Source: Candidatus Omnitrophota bacterium (GTDB taxonomy: Bacteria; Omnitrophota; Gorgyraeia; Duberdicusellales; 4484-171). From it: DNA of 55,125 nucleotides. The stretch is from contig JAMXCX010000005.1 in the NCBI GenBank assembly GCA_024542985.1, positions 1 through 55,125 on the forward strand. The letters are read 5' to 3'. The translations under genes were made by a program, and so were the position numbers. Shown here piece after piece: positions 26,648 to 34,908 of this stretch; position 1 is the stretch's first letter; every line of letters begins with the position of its first letter. The notes below the pieces were generated by a model, which did not search any database, was not told the origin of the DNA, and saw nothing but the letters and a program-made list of their open reading frames with translations.

Positions 26648-26738
26648 ATTTAATTTTATTGCAACAATCTGTGTTTGTTCAGAAGGTCAGAATAATTATT
26701 CTCTTGGCTGTCTGGCAGGAATACTAGAAATAGATTTA
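26640..26738 (+). pseudogene. Possible GT2 N-terminal fragment
   Basis: Just after the exostosin-like gene, in another frame, the sequence reads ISKIKFNFIATICVCSEGQ, then NNYSLGCLAGILEIDL, before a stop codon at 26736. The pattern of a hydrophobic strand followed by a cysteine-rich turn and a helix recalls the start of a family 2 glycosyltransferase. It has no proper start codon and is only about 33 residues long. I treat it as a possible fragment of a lost gene. Confidence 0.3.
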
Positions 26739-26748
26739 TAGTTAAATT

Positions 26749-28062
26749 ATGGATAAAAATCACACTTTCATTCTCGGAGCAGGGATAACGGGGCTTACGG
26801 TTGGATACCATTCCTGTTTTCCGATCATTGAAGCAAAAGACTACCCAGGCGGCATTTGCTCATCTTATTATCTACGAACCAAAGATAAGAAGCGCTTAAG
26901 GAAACCTTCAAGCGATGGGAAAGCCTACCGCTTTGAAAACGGCGGAGGTCATTGGATTTTTGGGGCTGACAAGAAGATTCTTCAATTTATCAGAAAATTT
27001 ACATCTTTAAAAAGTTATAAACGCCGTTCTGCAGTGTATTTCAATAAAAAAAAATTTTATGTTCCTTATCCTCTGCAGAATAACCTTAGATTTTTCAAAA
27101 AAGAGATTATTAATAAAATTCTAAAAGAACTTTCCAGTAAATCCTTGGGTTTATCAACTACGAAGGAAAAATGGCTACTTGACAATTTTGGCACTATCCT
27201 TTGTAAGCTTTTTTTCTTTCCCTTCCACAGTTTATATACAGCCAATCTTTATAAAAGGATTGCCCCACAAGATACTTTCAAATCTCCAATAGATATTTCG
27301 TTAGTAATCCAAGGCGCATCGCACGAGATTATCTCAGGAGGCTATAATACCGACTTTGTTTATCCGGTAGAAGGGTTAAACACACTAGTTGACCGTATAT
27401 CAAATCATTGCAATATACTGTATAATAAACGACTAGTAAAGATAGATGTAAAAAGTAAAAATATTTATTTTTCCGATGGGAGCACCAAATCGTACGAAAG
27501 ACTAATTTCTACTTTATCACTTAATAAGATGATGCAAATGGCAGATTTAGCTATAGATGAAAGACCAGATCCCTATACATCAGTATTAGTGTTAAATATC
27601 GGGGCGGTTAGAGGCAAGCGCTGCCCTGATGAGCACTGGCTCTATATTCCTGATAGCAAATCGGGTTTTTATCGGGTAGGCTTTTACAGTAATGTAGATA
27701 ATTCATTTATCCCAAAAGCTTTTAGAAAAACTAATAATCGTGTAGCTATTTATGTCGAACGGGCGTATCGCGATGGACACAAACCGTCAGGGCAAGAACT
27801 AAAAGCTTATTCACGTTCTGTTATAAAAGAGTTAAAACACTGGGCTTTTGTAGAAAACATAGAAATTATTGATTCAACCTGGATTGACGTAGCTTATACA
27901 TGGTCGTGGCCAAATTCAAAATGGAAAGAGCATGCCTTAGAGATACTAAAAAAGCATAATATTCATCAGCTTGGCCGATATGGCGGATGGAAGTTTCAAG
28001 GCATTGCTGATTCCATAAGAGAAGGTCTTGCCTTTAGCTCAAGTCTCGGTAAATATGAATAA
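26749..28062 (+). CDS. FAD-dependent UDP-galactopyranose mutase-like protein
   Basis: A 437-residue flavoprotein. The N-terminal dinucleotide fold is HTFILGAGITGLTVGYHSCFPIIEAKDYPGGICSSY, with GxGxxG and the acidic residue that binds the adenosine ribose. RFENGGGHWIFGADKKILQFI and KKFYVPYPLQNNLRFF match the UDP-galactopyranose mutase/protoporphyrinogen-oxidase-like group. Late motifs GRYGGWKFQGIADSIREGLA fit the FAD-binding C-terminal segment. It could interconvert a UDP-sugar ring form for the surface glycan. Amine-oxidase-like desaturation is the alternative. No ribosome site is obvious. It ends near a short GGCC-TGAA-GGCC hairpin at about 28144. Confidence 0.82.
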   Translation: MDKNHTFILGAGITGLTVGYHSCFPIIEAKDYPGGICSSYYLRTKDKKRLRKPSSDGKAYRFENGGGHWIFGADKKILQFIRKFTSLKSYKRRSAVYFNKKKFYVPYPLQNNLRFFKKEIINKILKELSSKSLGLSTTKEKWLLDNFGTILCKLFFFPFHSLYTANLYKRIAPQDTFKSPIDISLVIQGASHEIISGGYNTDFVYPVEGLNTLVDRISNHCNILYNKRLVKIDVKSKNIYFSDGSTKSYERLISTLSLNKMMQMADLAIDERPDPYTSVLVLNIGAVRGKRCPDEHWLYIPDSKSGFYRVGFYSNVDNSFIPKAFRKTNNRVAIYVERAYRDGHKPSGQELKAYSRSVIKELKHWAFVENIEIIDSTWIDVAYTWSWPNSKWKEHALEILKKHNIHQLGRYGGWKFQGIADSIREGLAFSSSLGKYE

Positions 28063-28191
28063 GGAAACCTCTCACAAAAAAGGGATTTTTTGAAAACAAC
28101 CGGCCGAACTATATCTTGAGAGATAAAAAGCTTTCATTTTATTGGCCTGAAGGCCTTCTCGATAATTGTCAAAATTGCTCCAATTCAAAAA

Positions 28192-28270
28192 TGGCGGGGT
28201 CGATGGGATTCGAACCCACGATCACCTGCGTGACAGGCAGGGGACTTAAGCCAGGCTAATCGACGACCCC
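28192..28270 (-). tRNA. tRNA-Asp (GTC)
   Basis: On the minus strand a full cloverleaf forms: acceptor GGGGTCG/CGACCCC, D stem GATT/AGTC with an extended loop, anticodon stem CCTGC/GCAGG with loop CTGTCAC (anticodon GTC), and T arm GTGGG-TTCGAAT-CCCAT. The discriminator is G and CCA is encoded. It is the last gene of a four-tRNA cluster. Confidence 0.95.
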
Positions 28271-28382
28271 GAAATAGAAACGCCAGATCTCAGACAATAA
28301 ATTGTATATTGCATATTATACTTGTCAACGATTTTATAAACTTTGCCTTCTGTCTGCCGTCCATATTCTGTTTTCTAAAAGG

Positions 28383-28449
28383 TGGGTGATACAGGACTTT
28401 CAATGGAGCTTATGCTGAGCCTCAGCATTGGCCCCTCTCTTTCACCCCT
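28383..28449 (-). pseudogene. tRNA-Val-like relic
   Basis: Seventeen bases at 28383-28399 match the 3' end of the neighbouring tRNA-Val (28469-28485) at 16 positions. A GGGTGA/TCACCC acceptor-like stem can still form across about 65 bases. The 5' half of the T stem is lost, and the anticodon-like arm is a long palindrome (28412-28428) without the universal U33. I take it as a decayed tRNA copy with no function. Confidence 0.5.
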
Positions 28450-28468
28450 ACCAACTTATCATAAACAA

Positions 28469-28542
28469 TGGGCGATACAGGACTTGAACCTGTGACCCCC
28501 TCCATGTCAAGGAGATACTCTAGCCAACTGAGCTAATCGCCC
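28469..28542 (-). tRNA. tRNA-Val (GAC)
   Basis: Minus-strand cloverleaf with acceptor GGGCGAT/ATCGCCC, D stem GCTC/GAGT, anticodon stem CTCCT/TGGAG region with loop TTGACAT (anticodon GAC), and T arm ACAGG-TTCAAGT-CCTGT. Discriminator A; CCA is not encoded. Confidence 0.95.
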
Positions 28543-28670
28543 AAATTTAGCATTTCGTGAATCGCGTCTGGTAAAAGGAATAAAACCAATAAAAATAAGA
28601 AACAAAAAAGATATATTCTTGCTTTTAATTTTTAAATTACTAGATACGAGCGACGAAATACTTATTAACA

Positions 28671-28756
28671 TGCCGGGGGCGGGACTCGAACCCGCACGTC
28701 CCTTACGGAACAACAGATTTTAAGTCTGTGCTGTCTGCCAATTCCAACACCCCGGC
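28671..28756 (-). tRNA. tRNA-Leu (TAA)
   Basis: A minus-strand class II tRNA of 86 bases with a long variable arm. The acceptor is GCCGGGG/CCCCGGC, the anticodon stem ACAGA/TCTGT holds the loop with TAA, and the T arm is GCGGG-TTCGAGT-CCCGC. Discriminator is A. Confidence 0.95.
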
Positions 28757-28770
28757 ACTCTTTTTAAATT

Positions 28771-28847
28771 TGGAGGCGGCGAGCGGATTTGAACCGCTGA
28801 ATAGAAGTTTTGCAGACTTCCCCCTTAGGCCGCTTGGGCACGCCGCC
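28771..28847 (-). tRNA. tRNA-Cys (GCA)
   Basis: Minus-strand cloverleaf with acceptor GGCGGCG/CGCCGCC and anticodon stem GAAGT/ACTTC holding the loop CTGCAAA (anticodon GCA). The T arm is AGCGG-TTCAAAT-CCGCT. The discriminator is U, as is normal for tRNA-Cys, and CCA is encoded. Confidence 0.95.
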
Positions 28848-28935
28848 ATTGCCGCAAGAAAAAATTCTAAAAATTTTTAGGTATAATAGCTTCGAATAGG
28901 ATATAAATGAAATGGCTCGAGTCTTTACAGCTGTT

Positions 28936-29139
28936 TTATTTTTTATCTTTTGCTTTTATCTTACCTTCTCTAATTTCTCTTAAAGCATTGTCTAACATTC
29001 TTTCGCTCGGTTTCTCTACCAAAGGTTTTTCGCCGTCACTCAAACTGATTGCTCTCTTTGCAGCCAAAATAGCCAATTTATAAATTGACCCGTTACTTGC
29101 TATTAAAAGACTCTCTAAAGGAATATTTATTCTGTCCAT
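28936..29139 (-). CDS. rpoZ: RNA polymerase omega subunit
   Basis: A 67-residue protein matching the omega subunit, which helps assemble and stabilise RNA polymerase around the beta-prime subunit. The segment SIYKLAILAAKRAISLSDGEKPLVEKPSERMLDNALREIREGKI corresponds to the conserved N-terminal core (AAKRARQL-like helix, then the PxxxALxEI helix). It is shorter than the roughly 90 residues of the enteric protein, which is common outside Proteobacteria. GGAGG precedes ATG 29139 at a good distance. It follows gmk by 32 bp, the usual gmk-rpoZ order. Confidence 0.9.
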   Translation of the reverse strand: MDRINIPLESLLIASNGSIYKLAILAAKRAISLSDGEKPLVEKPSERMLDNALREIREGKIKAKDKK

Positions 29140-29171
29140 TTTTGCCTCCGGAATTTTCTTTGTGGCGCTTT

Positions 29172-29786
29172 TTAATTGCTATTAACTGAAACAATTTTCT
29201 GCAATTCTTTTACGGCCATTTTTAAATCTTTGTTTATTATCAGAAAGTCGTAATTGCTGGAAACTTTTAACTCCTCCTTTGCAAGTTTTACTTTTTCCTT
29301 CATTATAGATTTCGTTTCTGCCCTATCCTTCATCCGCCGATAAAGTTCTTCTTTTGTAGGTGCCCCCACGAAAACGGTAACTATTCTACCAGCTTTGACT
29401 TTCTTTTTCAAATACATTCCTCCCTTAACATCTATGCATAAAATTAGCCCTTTATTTTTCTTTCTGGCTAACAGATAAAAAAGATTGGGGGTACCATACT
29501 CCTGATTTAAAACTTTTTGGCTCTCCAAAAAAAAATCTTGCTTCTTCAGTCTGGAAAATTCTTCACTGGTAACAAAAAAATAATCCTCGGCTTCCTTTTC
29601 GTAAGGCCGTTTCCTCCGGGTAGTTACACTTATTCCTCTAATAAAAGCGTCTCTCACATCCTTATTTTTAAAAAGATGTTTTACAAGAGTAGTTTTGCCT
29701 ACCCCTCCCGGACCGGAAATAACAAAAATTTTTACTTCCTTAAGCTTACGAGATGTTTTATTTTTTGAAACGGTTCCCTTGCTCAT
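29172..29786 (-). CDS. gmk: Guanylate kinase
   Basis: A 204-residue kinase that converts GMP to GDP with ATP in purine nucleotide supply. The P-loop reads SGPGGVGKTT (residues 19-28). This differs from the common GPSGAGKST at the second Ser but keeps Gly-Lys-Thr. RGISVTTRRKRPYEKEAEDYFFVTSEEF is the GMP-binding region with the two Arg and the EDYFF motif. LCIDVKGGMYLKKKV and VFVGAPTKEELYRRMKDRAE complete the core and lid. An N-terminal extension of about 15 residues is present. It sits between yicC and rpoZ, a widely kept order. Confidence 0.95.
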   Translation of the reverse strand: MSKGTVSKNKTSRKLKEVKIFVISGPGGVGKTTLVKHLFKNKDVRDAFIRGISVTTRRKRPYEKEAEDYFFVTSEEFSRLKKQDFFLESQKVLNQEYGTPNLFYLLARKKNKGLILCIDVKGGMYLKKKVKAGRIVTVFVGAPTKEELYRRMKDRAETKSIMKEKVKLAKEELKVSSNYDFLIINKDLKMAVKELQKIVSVNSN

Positions 29787-29863
29787 ATCCGCTTGTAGAT
29801 TAATACGTTTTGGCTTTTCACGCTCTATTTAAAATTGAAACACTCATCAATAAACATAAAATA

Positions 29864-30646
29864 CTATTCAATATTTTGCGCTTGCTCTCTTATGCGTTCC
29901 AAATAATTTTTTGCCTCCACTATCAGCAATGCCGGTATCTTTTTCTTAGTTTTGCTAGAGGCCGCGTTAAGCTCTCGCAAAATTTCTTGGGTTAAAAAAT
30001 CTATAGATTTTCCTTTTAGTTCGCTGGTTTTCTTTTTTATTACACTTTCCAATTTTTTTATATAAAAAGACAATAAAGAAAGTTCTTCATCGATATCCTC
30101 TTTCCCGTTTTCCATTTTGTTAACTTTGGGTTTTTGCTTTTCAATTGTTTTAAGATTAGTTTTTATTTTATCTAAATTACCTGCTATCTCTCTTTTAATA
30201 ATCGCGCCTCCTTTTTCTTTAAACTCCAGAAGTTTCGCCACGGCTTCTTTTACAGCAGTTAAAATAAAGGATTTTTTACTTTTTCTTTTTTGCTCGCAAG
30301 ATATTGCCTTTGGCAAAGCTAAAAGATCGCTTACCTCGAGCTTACAGTCAATATTGAATTCTCTAGCCAGCTTGCGCCCTTCAGAAACGTACCGCGCAAT
30401 TACCTTTCTATCAACATAGATTTTTTGCGGCTGTTCACTTTTCAAAAAAATAAAAACCTCTATTTTCCCGCGATATATCCGCTTTTTTACTTCTTTTTTG
30501 ATTACTTCCTCTAATAAGATTTCTTCCGAAGGCAGATTGCGTATGGCAACGTCTAAGTATTTAAAATTCATTGACCGGAGCACCACAGAAACGCTCTGTA
30601 TGTTCTTCCCTCTGGCCACAGAAGCATAAGCAGTCATTGATCTCAT
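29864..30646 (-). CDS. yicC: YicC-family endoribonuclease
   Basis: A YicC-type protein of about 260 residues, a family reported as stress-linked endoribonucleases that act on small RNAs. The N-terminus MRSMTAYASVARG and the next LRSMNFKYLDVAIRNLP are family hallmarks. The C-terminus has IDFLTQEILRELNAASSK and VEAKNYLERIREQAQNIE, matching the conserved DFLxQExxRExNTxxSK and VExKxxxEKIREQxxNIE motifs. The ATG at 30646 overlaps the ndk stop in an ATGA junction and has AGGAG 9 bp upstream, so I prefer it to the TTG at 30652. It is coupled to ndk and upstream of gmk. Confidence 0.93.
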   Translation of the reverse strand: MRSMTAYASVARGKNIQSVSVVLRSMNFKYLDVAIRNLPSEEILLEEVIKKEVKKRIYRGKIEVFIFLKSEQPQKIYVDRKVIARYVSEGRKLAREFNIDCKLEVSDLLALPKAISCEQKRKSKKSFILTAVKEAVAKLLEFKEKGGAIIKREIAGNLDKIKTNLKTIEKQKPKVNKMENGKEDIDEELSLLSFYIKKLESVIKKKTSELKGKSIDFLTQEILRELNAASSKTKKKIPALLIVEAKNYLERIREQAQNIE

Positions 30647-31149
30647 TTCCAAACTCTCCTTTTGAGGCTTTCCGGGTTTATTTCCTTAACCGGATAAAGT
30701 TCCTGGACAATTTCGTCTGGTCCAAACCAAAGTTTTATCTCGCGTTCTGACTCTTCATTGCTGCTGGAAGCATGAATGACATTTTCAAACAAACCCGTGG
30801 TTAAAATTCTTCCGAAGGCCCCTCTTATACTAACCGGGTCGGCTTCTTCAGGATTAGTTGCTCCTGCGAGCTCTCTTACCTTAGTAATAGCCCCCTCTCC
30901 AAAATAAACAAGGGCCATCACTCGATTTTCTCCATGAAGCTGGCCGGTAATATACTTGGTCAATTCCGGATAAAAAGGCTCCTTTTGAAGATGCCTATAA
31001 TGTTCGTTGGCCAAGGCTATGTCAACTTTTAATATTCTTGCGCCAATGATTTTCAGTTTTGATTCCGACAACCGGCTCAAGATATTTCCGGTAAGAGATT
31101 TTTTTAATCCATCCGGCTTAATTATAACTAAAGTCGCTTCTTCCTTCAT
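30643..31149 (-). CDS. ndk: Nucleoside diphosphate kinase
   Basis: A 168-residue enzyme that moves the gamma phosphate from ATP to NDPs, supplying UTP and GTP among others. The ATP/NDP site shows VIIKPDGLKK at the N-terminus. PVSIRGAFG, then the phospho-accepting His126 in FENVIHASSSNEESEREIKLWF, are all conserved. It is about 25 residues longer than the roughly 140-residue classic form, with the additional length mostly in the region GATNPEEADPVSIRG and the C-terminal YPVKEINPESLKRRVWK. AGAGGTGA lies before ATG 31149. It heads the ndk-yicC-gmk-rpoZ unit. Confidence 0.95.
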   Translation of the reverse strand: MKEEATLVIIKPDGLKKSLTGNILSRLSESKLKIIGARILKVDIALANEHYRHLQKEPFYPELTKYITGQLHGENRVMALVYFGEGAITKVRELAGATNPEEADPVSIRGAFGRILTTGLFENVIHASSSNEESEREIKLWFGPDEIVQELYPVKEINPESLKRRVWK

Positions 31150-31241
31150 TTTTCACCTCTCTAGGGTAGTTTGATAATCACAAAGCACAGGCGCTAAGCC
31201 TTTCCATTCGCCGGCTCACTGCTTTAGTAAAACTTTAAAGA

Positions 31242-32069
31242 TTAAGTTAGCTTTTTGATAATTCTTTCTAAATCCTTTAAGCTATAATATTCAACAACAA
31301 TTTTACCACAATTATTTTTTTTATTAAAAATTTTTACTCTTGTACCTAAAGACCTTTCCAAGTCTTCTTCAACGCCCATGACAAAAGGGTCTATCGACTT
31401 TTTTTTGCGGGCCACTAATCTGACTTTTTTTTCTATTTCTCGAACTGAAAGCCCTTCTTTTAAAATTTGCTGGAATAGCTTTTCTTGATCCTGGAGTTTC
31501 TCGGCTGCGAGGATTGTCCGGGCTTGAGTCCGGCTAATCAATCCCTGTCTTAAAGCTCTCTGTATTTTATCCGGCAGCTTAAGTAAACGCAGGCTATTAG
31601 CAACTGTTGTTTTATCTTTGCCCACAAGACGCGCAACATCACCCAGAAAAAACCCAAATTCTTCAAGCAAGCGCTGGAATGCTTGAGCCTCTTCTATGGG
31701 GTCTAAATCTTTACGCTGAAGATTCTCAATGATAGCAAGAATAAATGCGTCTTTGTCTTCCAGCTCTCGAATAATTGTTGGTATCTCTTTGAGCCCCAAC
31801 GATTTAGCAGCTTGATACCTTCGTTCGCCAGCCACAACTTCATAGCTGCCATCTTTGATTTTTCGTACCAGAATAGGCTGAATAAATCCCTTTTCCTGGA
31901 TTGACTTGGCCAGTGCCTGTATCTCTTTTTCGTTTATCCCTTGCCGCGGTTGACGTTTAGCTGGCCGTATTTTTTCCAAAGGTAAATGGCAAAAATCTTT
32001 ATCTAGAGTCACTCCGGGCTTTTTTGGAATAAGCGCTTCTAAGCCTCTTCCTAAAACTTTTCTTTCCAT
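31242..32069 (-). CDS. parB: ParB chromosome partitioning protein
   Basis: A ParB/Spo0J protein of about 275 residues. It binds parS sites, spreads as a CTP-dependent clamp and helps segregate the chromosome. LGRGLEALIPKK, then the CTP-binding EKIRPAKRQPRQGINEKEIQALAKSIQEKGFIQPILVR, PYEVVAGERRYQAAKSLG-type motif (here YEVVAGERRYQAAKSLGLKEIP) and IIENLQRKDLDPIEEAQAFQRLLEEFG are all present. The helix-turn-helix follows in DVARLVGKDKTTVANSLRLLKLP. Start is ATG 32069, which overlaps the parA stop by 1 bp and has AGGAG upstream. Its likely targets are the six palindromes about 0.8-1.3 kb away. Confidence 0.95.
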   Translation of the reverse strand: MERKVLGRGLEALIPKKPGVTLDKDFCHLPLEKIRPAKRQPRQGINEKEIQALAKSIQEKGFIQPILVRKIKDGSYEVVAGERRYQAAKSLGLKEIPTIIRELEDKDAFILAIIENLQRKDLDPIEEAQAFQRLLEEFGFFLGDVARLVGKDKTTVANSLRLLKLPDKIQRALRQGLISRTQARTILAAEKLQDQEKLFQQILKEGLSVREIEKKVRLVARKKKSIDPFVMGVEEDLERSLGTRVKIFNKKNNCGKIVVEYYSLKDLERIIKKLT

Positions 32070-32863
32070 CACCAACTCCTCGTTCTAATTAATTCTTCCT
32101 CAGCTATTCTTTTTTTTAATAAATCTTCGGTTACATTTAAATAGGCTTTAGCGCCTACACAACTGGGGTCATAAAAATATATGGGCTTGCCAAAACTAGG
32201 GGCTTCGGCAAGTTTTACATTGCGAGGTATAATTGTATTGAGTGTTTTTTCGGGGAAAAAATTCCGTACTTCTTCAATAACTTGCAAAGTAAGCCGAGTA
32301 CGGAAATCGGCCATTGTAAGGATGATGGCTTTAATTGTTAAAGCAGAATTCAAATTTTCTGTAACTAGGTCAATGGTCTGCACTAATTTAGAAATTCCTT
32401 CCAAAGCATAATATTCACATTGAACTGGAATAAGCAAGCTGTCAGAAGCAACCAAAACATTCAAGGTAAGTAGGCCTAAAGATGGCGGGGCATCAATGAT
32501 AATATAGGAAAAGTCAGCTTTTAGTCGACTTATTGCTGTTTTCAATCGCGATTCGCGATTATCGACACTGGCCAGTTCAACTTCCCCGCCAGTCAAAGAA
32601 ATGTCTGATGGTATAATAGATAATTGCGGCCACTGAGTTGGATAAATACTTTCGTATATATTTACTTTGTCGGCAATCACATCATAAATCGAGTTCTTAC
32701 CTTCGCTGTTAAAGCCTACTCCTGAGGTAGCATTTCCTTGAGGATCCATATCTATAAGCAAAGTTTTTTTATCGTATAGGCCTAAATATGAACTTATATT
32801 AACCGCCGTGGTGGTTTTGCCAGTTCCGCCTTTTTGATTGCAAATTCCAATAATTTTGCCCAT
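32069..32863 (-). CDS. parA: ParA chromosome partitioning ATPase
   Basis: A 264-residue ParA/Soj Walker-type ATPase that binds DNA and positions ParB-parS complexes. The deviant Walker A is KGGTGKTTTAVN (residues 10-21 region: GICNQKGGTGKTTTAVNIS). The Walker A-prime stretch YIIIDAPPSLGLLTLNVLVASD is also present, as is the switch segment TLLIDMDPQGNATSGVG. The C-terminus is of normal length. parB follows with a 1-bp overlap. A parS site lies 22 bp upstream of the start codon and could affect parA expression when ParB binds. Confidence 0.96.
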   Translation of the reverse strand: MGKIIGICNQKGGTGKTTTAVNISSYLGLYDKKTLLIDMDPQGNATSGVGFNSEGKNSIYDVIADKVNIYESIYPTQWPQLSIIPSDISLTGGEVELASVDNRESRLKTAISRLKADFSYIIIDAPPSLGLLTLNVLVASDSLLIPVQCEYYALEGISKLVQTIDLVTENLNSALTIKAIILTMADFRTRLTLQVIEEVRNFFPEKTLNTIIPRNVKLAEAPSFGKPIYFYDPSCVGAKAYLNVTEDLLKKRIAEEELIRTRSW

Positions 32864-32884
32864 ATAAGAAATGCCTTTTATCCC

Positions 32885-33411
32885 GTTTTCACGTGAAAAC
32901 TAAAACCTAAAAATACTTTTTCAAAAACGTGTGGACCACCAAATACTCTTTGGTTTTCACGTGAAAACATTGGGTGCAATACAATTAGCACTAAGCGATA
33001 CATTGGTTTAGTCGTGGTAGTATATAAAACTTACCAACATTCTAATACGCTCAGCAGGAGATTGTCAAGCTTTTTATAATGTTTTTGCAAATTTTTTGCT
33101 AATACTCGCGGCGCATGCAACTATTTTTAATTTTGCTTTCTGCAATTTTTTCCCTTGCTGTCGCGTTTTCACGTGAAAATGAAAATTTGCCAAGACGTAT
33201 GTAAGAACAACCCAATGCATTCATGCCTAGCTCCGTTTTCACGTGAAAACTCTAAAAAAACCTCTAATTTCAACAAGAGTGAGGTTTTCACGTGAAAACC
33301 AGGTGGAAAAATTCAAATTCTCAAGGCAACAAGCAGGTTTTTCGTAAATCGATATTTAAGCAAATAAATTCTGTGCATTTTTTACGATATTCAGCGTTTT
33401 CACGTGAAAAC
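32885..33411. promoter_or_regulatory. Cluster of six parS-like ParB binding palindromes
   Basis: Six copies of GTTTTCACGTGAAAAC lie at 32885-32900, 32953-32968, 33165-33180 (last base T), 33235-33250, 33284-33299 and 33396-33411. Five are perfect 16-bp palindromes. They share the core TTTCACGTGAAA with canonical parS (TGTTTCACGTGAAACA) but differ in the outer two base pairs. They fill the gene-free 32864-33419 interval between parA and yidC, about 2.5-4 kb from dnaA, a normal place for a chromosomal centromere. No gene is seen in this interval. Confidence 0.9.
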
Positions 33412-33419
33412 GCGAGAAT

Positions 33420-34898
33420 TTAGCTTGCCGGGCTTGGAGAAGGAACTTTTCGAATGCGCATTTGGTAAGCAATGGTTAAGATATTCTGGGTAAACCAATA
33501 GAGGACTAAAGCCGAGGGAAACTTATAGAAAATAAACCCAATAAATACGGACATAAACAGCCCCATTGTTTTCTGCTGTGAAGCCTGGGCCGAAGAGGAA
33601 GGAACGGCAATAACCTTTTGCTGTACTATTCCTAAAATCGCGATACAAAGGGGTAATATATTCAGATAGTTAGTCCCCAAGAGTGGCACGGTAAAAGGTA
33701 ACTGGAGAAATCTATCCGGAGAGGCAAGATCCTTTATCCACAAGAAAGTCGCATTTTTTAAATCAACTAACCTAAATAACACTTGATACAAAGCAATAAA
33801 AACCGGGAATTGAAAAAGTAAAGGCAGACAACCTCCCAAAGGATTAATTTTATGTTCTCGATACAGAGCCAGGGTTTCCTTCTGCATTTTTTGGGGATTA
33901 TCCTTGTACTTTTCTTTCAAAGCCTCGATTTCCGGCTGAAATTCCTGCATCCGCTTCATAGCCTTAGTGCTTTTGGCGGTAAAGGGGAAAAGCACTAAAT
34001 AAATGAGGCTGGAAAACAGAATAATACTCAAACCCCAATTTTTAGTTAGAGAGTGGAGGAAATAAAGGAGCTTAACCATTCCTGTCCCGATTATGTGAAA
34101 AAAACCATAGTATATAACTCCTTGCAGCCCAAATGGTTTCATACTTTTTTCTGTTTGAGGGCCAATATAGAGAGAAACAACAGAAGGTACCTTCATTAAA
34201 TAGAGGTAGCCCTTATCTTTCTCCTTAACCCACTCTACATCATAAGATCCCTCGGCCAAAGAAACACAATAATATCTGCCCCGCCCCCCGGCAAACTTTA
34301 CGTCTTCATAGGCTTTTTCTTTTGTCTTTCGCGGCGCACTTCGCTTTAAACCGCCTTCGTAAAAATAAAAAATTTCTTGATATCTCTGATCCATATTCCA
34401 CCCCTTCGAGGTTAACTCATTCGAAAACACAATCAGCGGTGAAGTTGGAGGAGAGGCGAATTTTATTTGCAGATTATACCCTTCAAAAATAAATTCTTTC
34501 TTTTCACTGTTTGGCCCTTGAAAAATAAGCCGATTTCCCCTTATTAAAGGAGTAAAATTCTTATTTTTATCCTGGAGCAGGAAACCAATATTTCTAAAGG
34601 GGAGTCGGTTCTCCTTAGTTTGAATAGAAATTTCCTTTATATAACCACCTAGGGGAGAAAAGGTTACAATAAAATTGCCTATTTTTTCCTGAGGTAAATT
34701 TTCCCCAGCCGCGTCGTTTTCAAGCGAATCCTCGAGAATTTCGCTCTTTGGAGAGAGAATTTGCTCCTGTTTTCCACTGATATTTTGCGCAACCTTTTGG
34801 GGTGCAGGCTGTTGAGGAAAATATTTTGACATAAAATGAGAGTAGACTAGAAAAAACACCAGGGTTATAAAAAAAGCTAAGAAAAATCTCTTTTCCAT
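33420..34898 (-). CDS. yidC: Membrane protein insertase YidC
   Basis: A 492-residue inner-membrane insertase that places proteins into the membrane alone or with SecYEG. It has an N-terminal signal-anchor helix (FLAFFITLVFFLVYSHFM) and a large periplasmic domain (about 60-270). A five-helix core follows: WGLSIILFSSLIYLVLFPFTAKSTKAMKRMQEFQPEI, then KYKDNPQKMQKETLALYREHKINPLGGCLPLLFQFPVFIALYQVLF. The last helix is ALVLYWFTQNILTIAYQ. The large periplasmic domain is typical of Gram-negative YidC. It is 10 bp from yidD, and one parS site lies 8 bp beyond its stop. Confidence 0.97.
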   Translation of the reverse strand: MEKRFFLAFFITLVFFLVYSHFMSKYFPQQPAPQKVAQNISGKQEQILSPKSEILEDSLENDAAGENLPQEKIGNFIVTFSPLGGYIKEISIQTKENRLPFRNIGFLLQDKNKNFTPLIRGNRLIFQGPNSEKKEFIFEGYNLQIKFASPPTSPLIVFSNELTSKGWNMDQRYQEIFYFYEGGLKRSAPRKTKEKAYEDVKFAGGRGRYYCVSLAEGSYDVEWVKEKDKGYLYLMKVPSVVSLYIGPQTEKSMKPFGLQGVIYYGFFHIIGTGMVKLLYFLHSLTKNWGLSIILFSSLIYLVLFPFTAKSTKAMKRMQEFQPEIEALKEKYKDNPQKMQKETLALYREHKINPLGGCLPLLFQFPVFIALYQVLFRLVDLKNATFLWIKDLASPDRFLQLPFTVPLLGTNYLNILPLCIAILGIVQQKVIAVPSSSAQASQQKTMGLFMSVFIGFIFYKFPSALVLYWFTQNILTIAYQMRIRKVPSPSPAS

Positions 34899-34908
34899 AA
34901 ATTTAGAT

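Noticed and set aside
28507-28713. A 68-codon open frame on the minus strand
   Set aside because: It runs through tRNA-Val and tRNA-Leu, so it is an artefact of tRNA sequence.
32864-33419. A CRISPR array made of the repeated palindromes
   Set aside because: The repeats are 16-bp palindromes with uneven spacing of 33 to 196 bp and match the parS core. They lack repeat length, regular spacers and cas genes.
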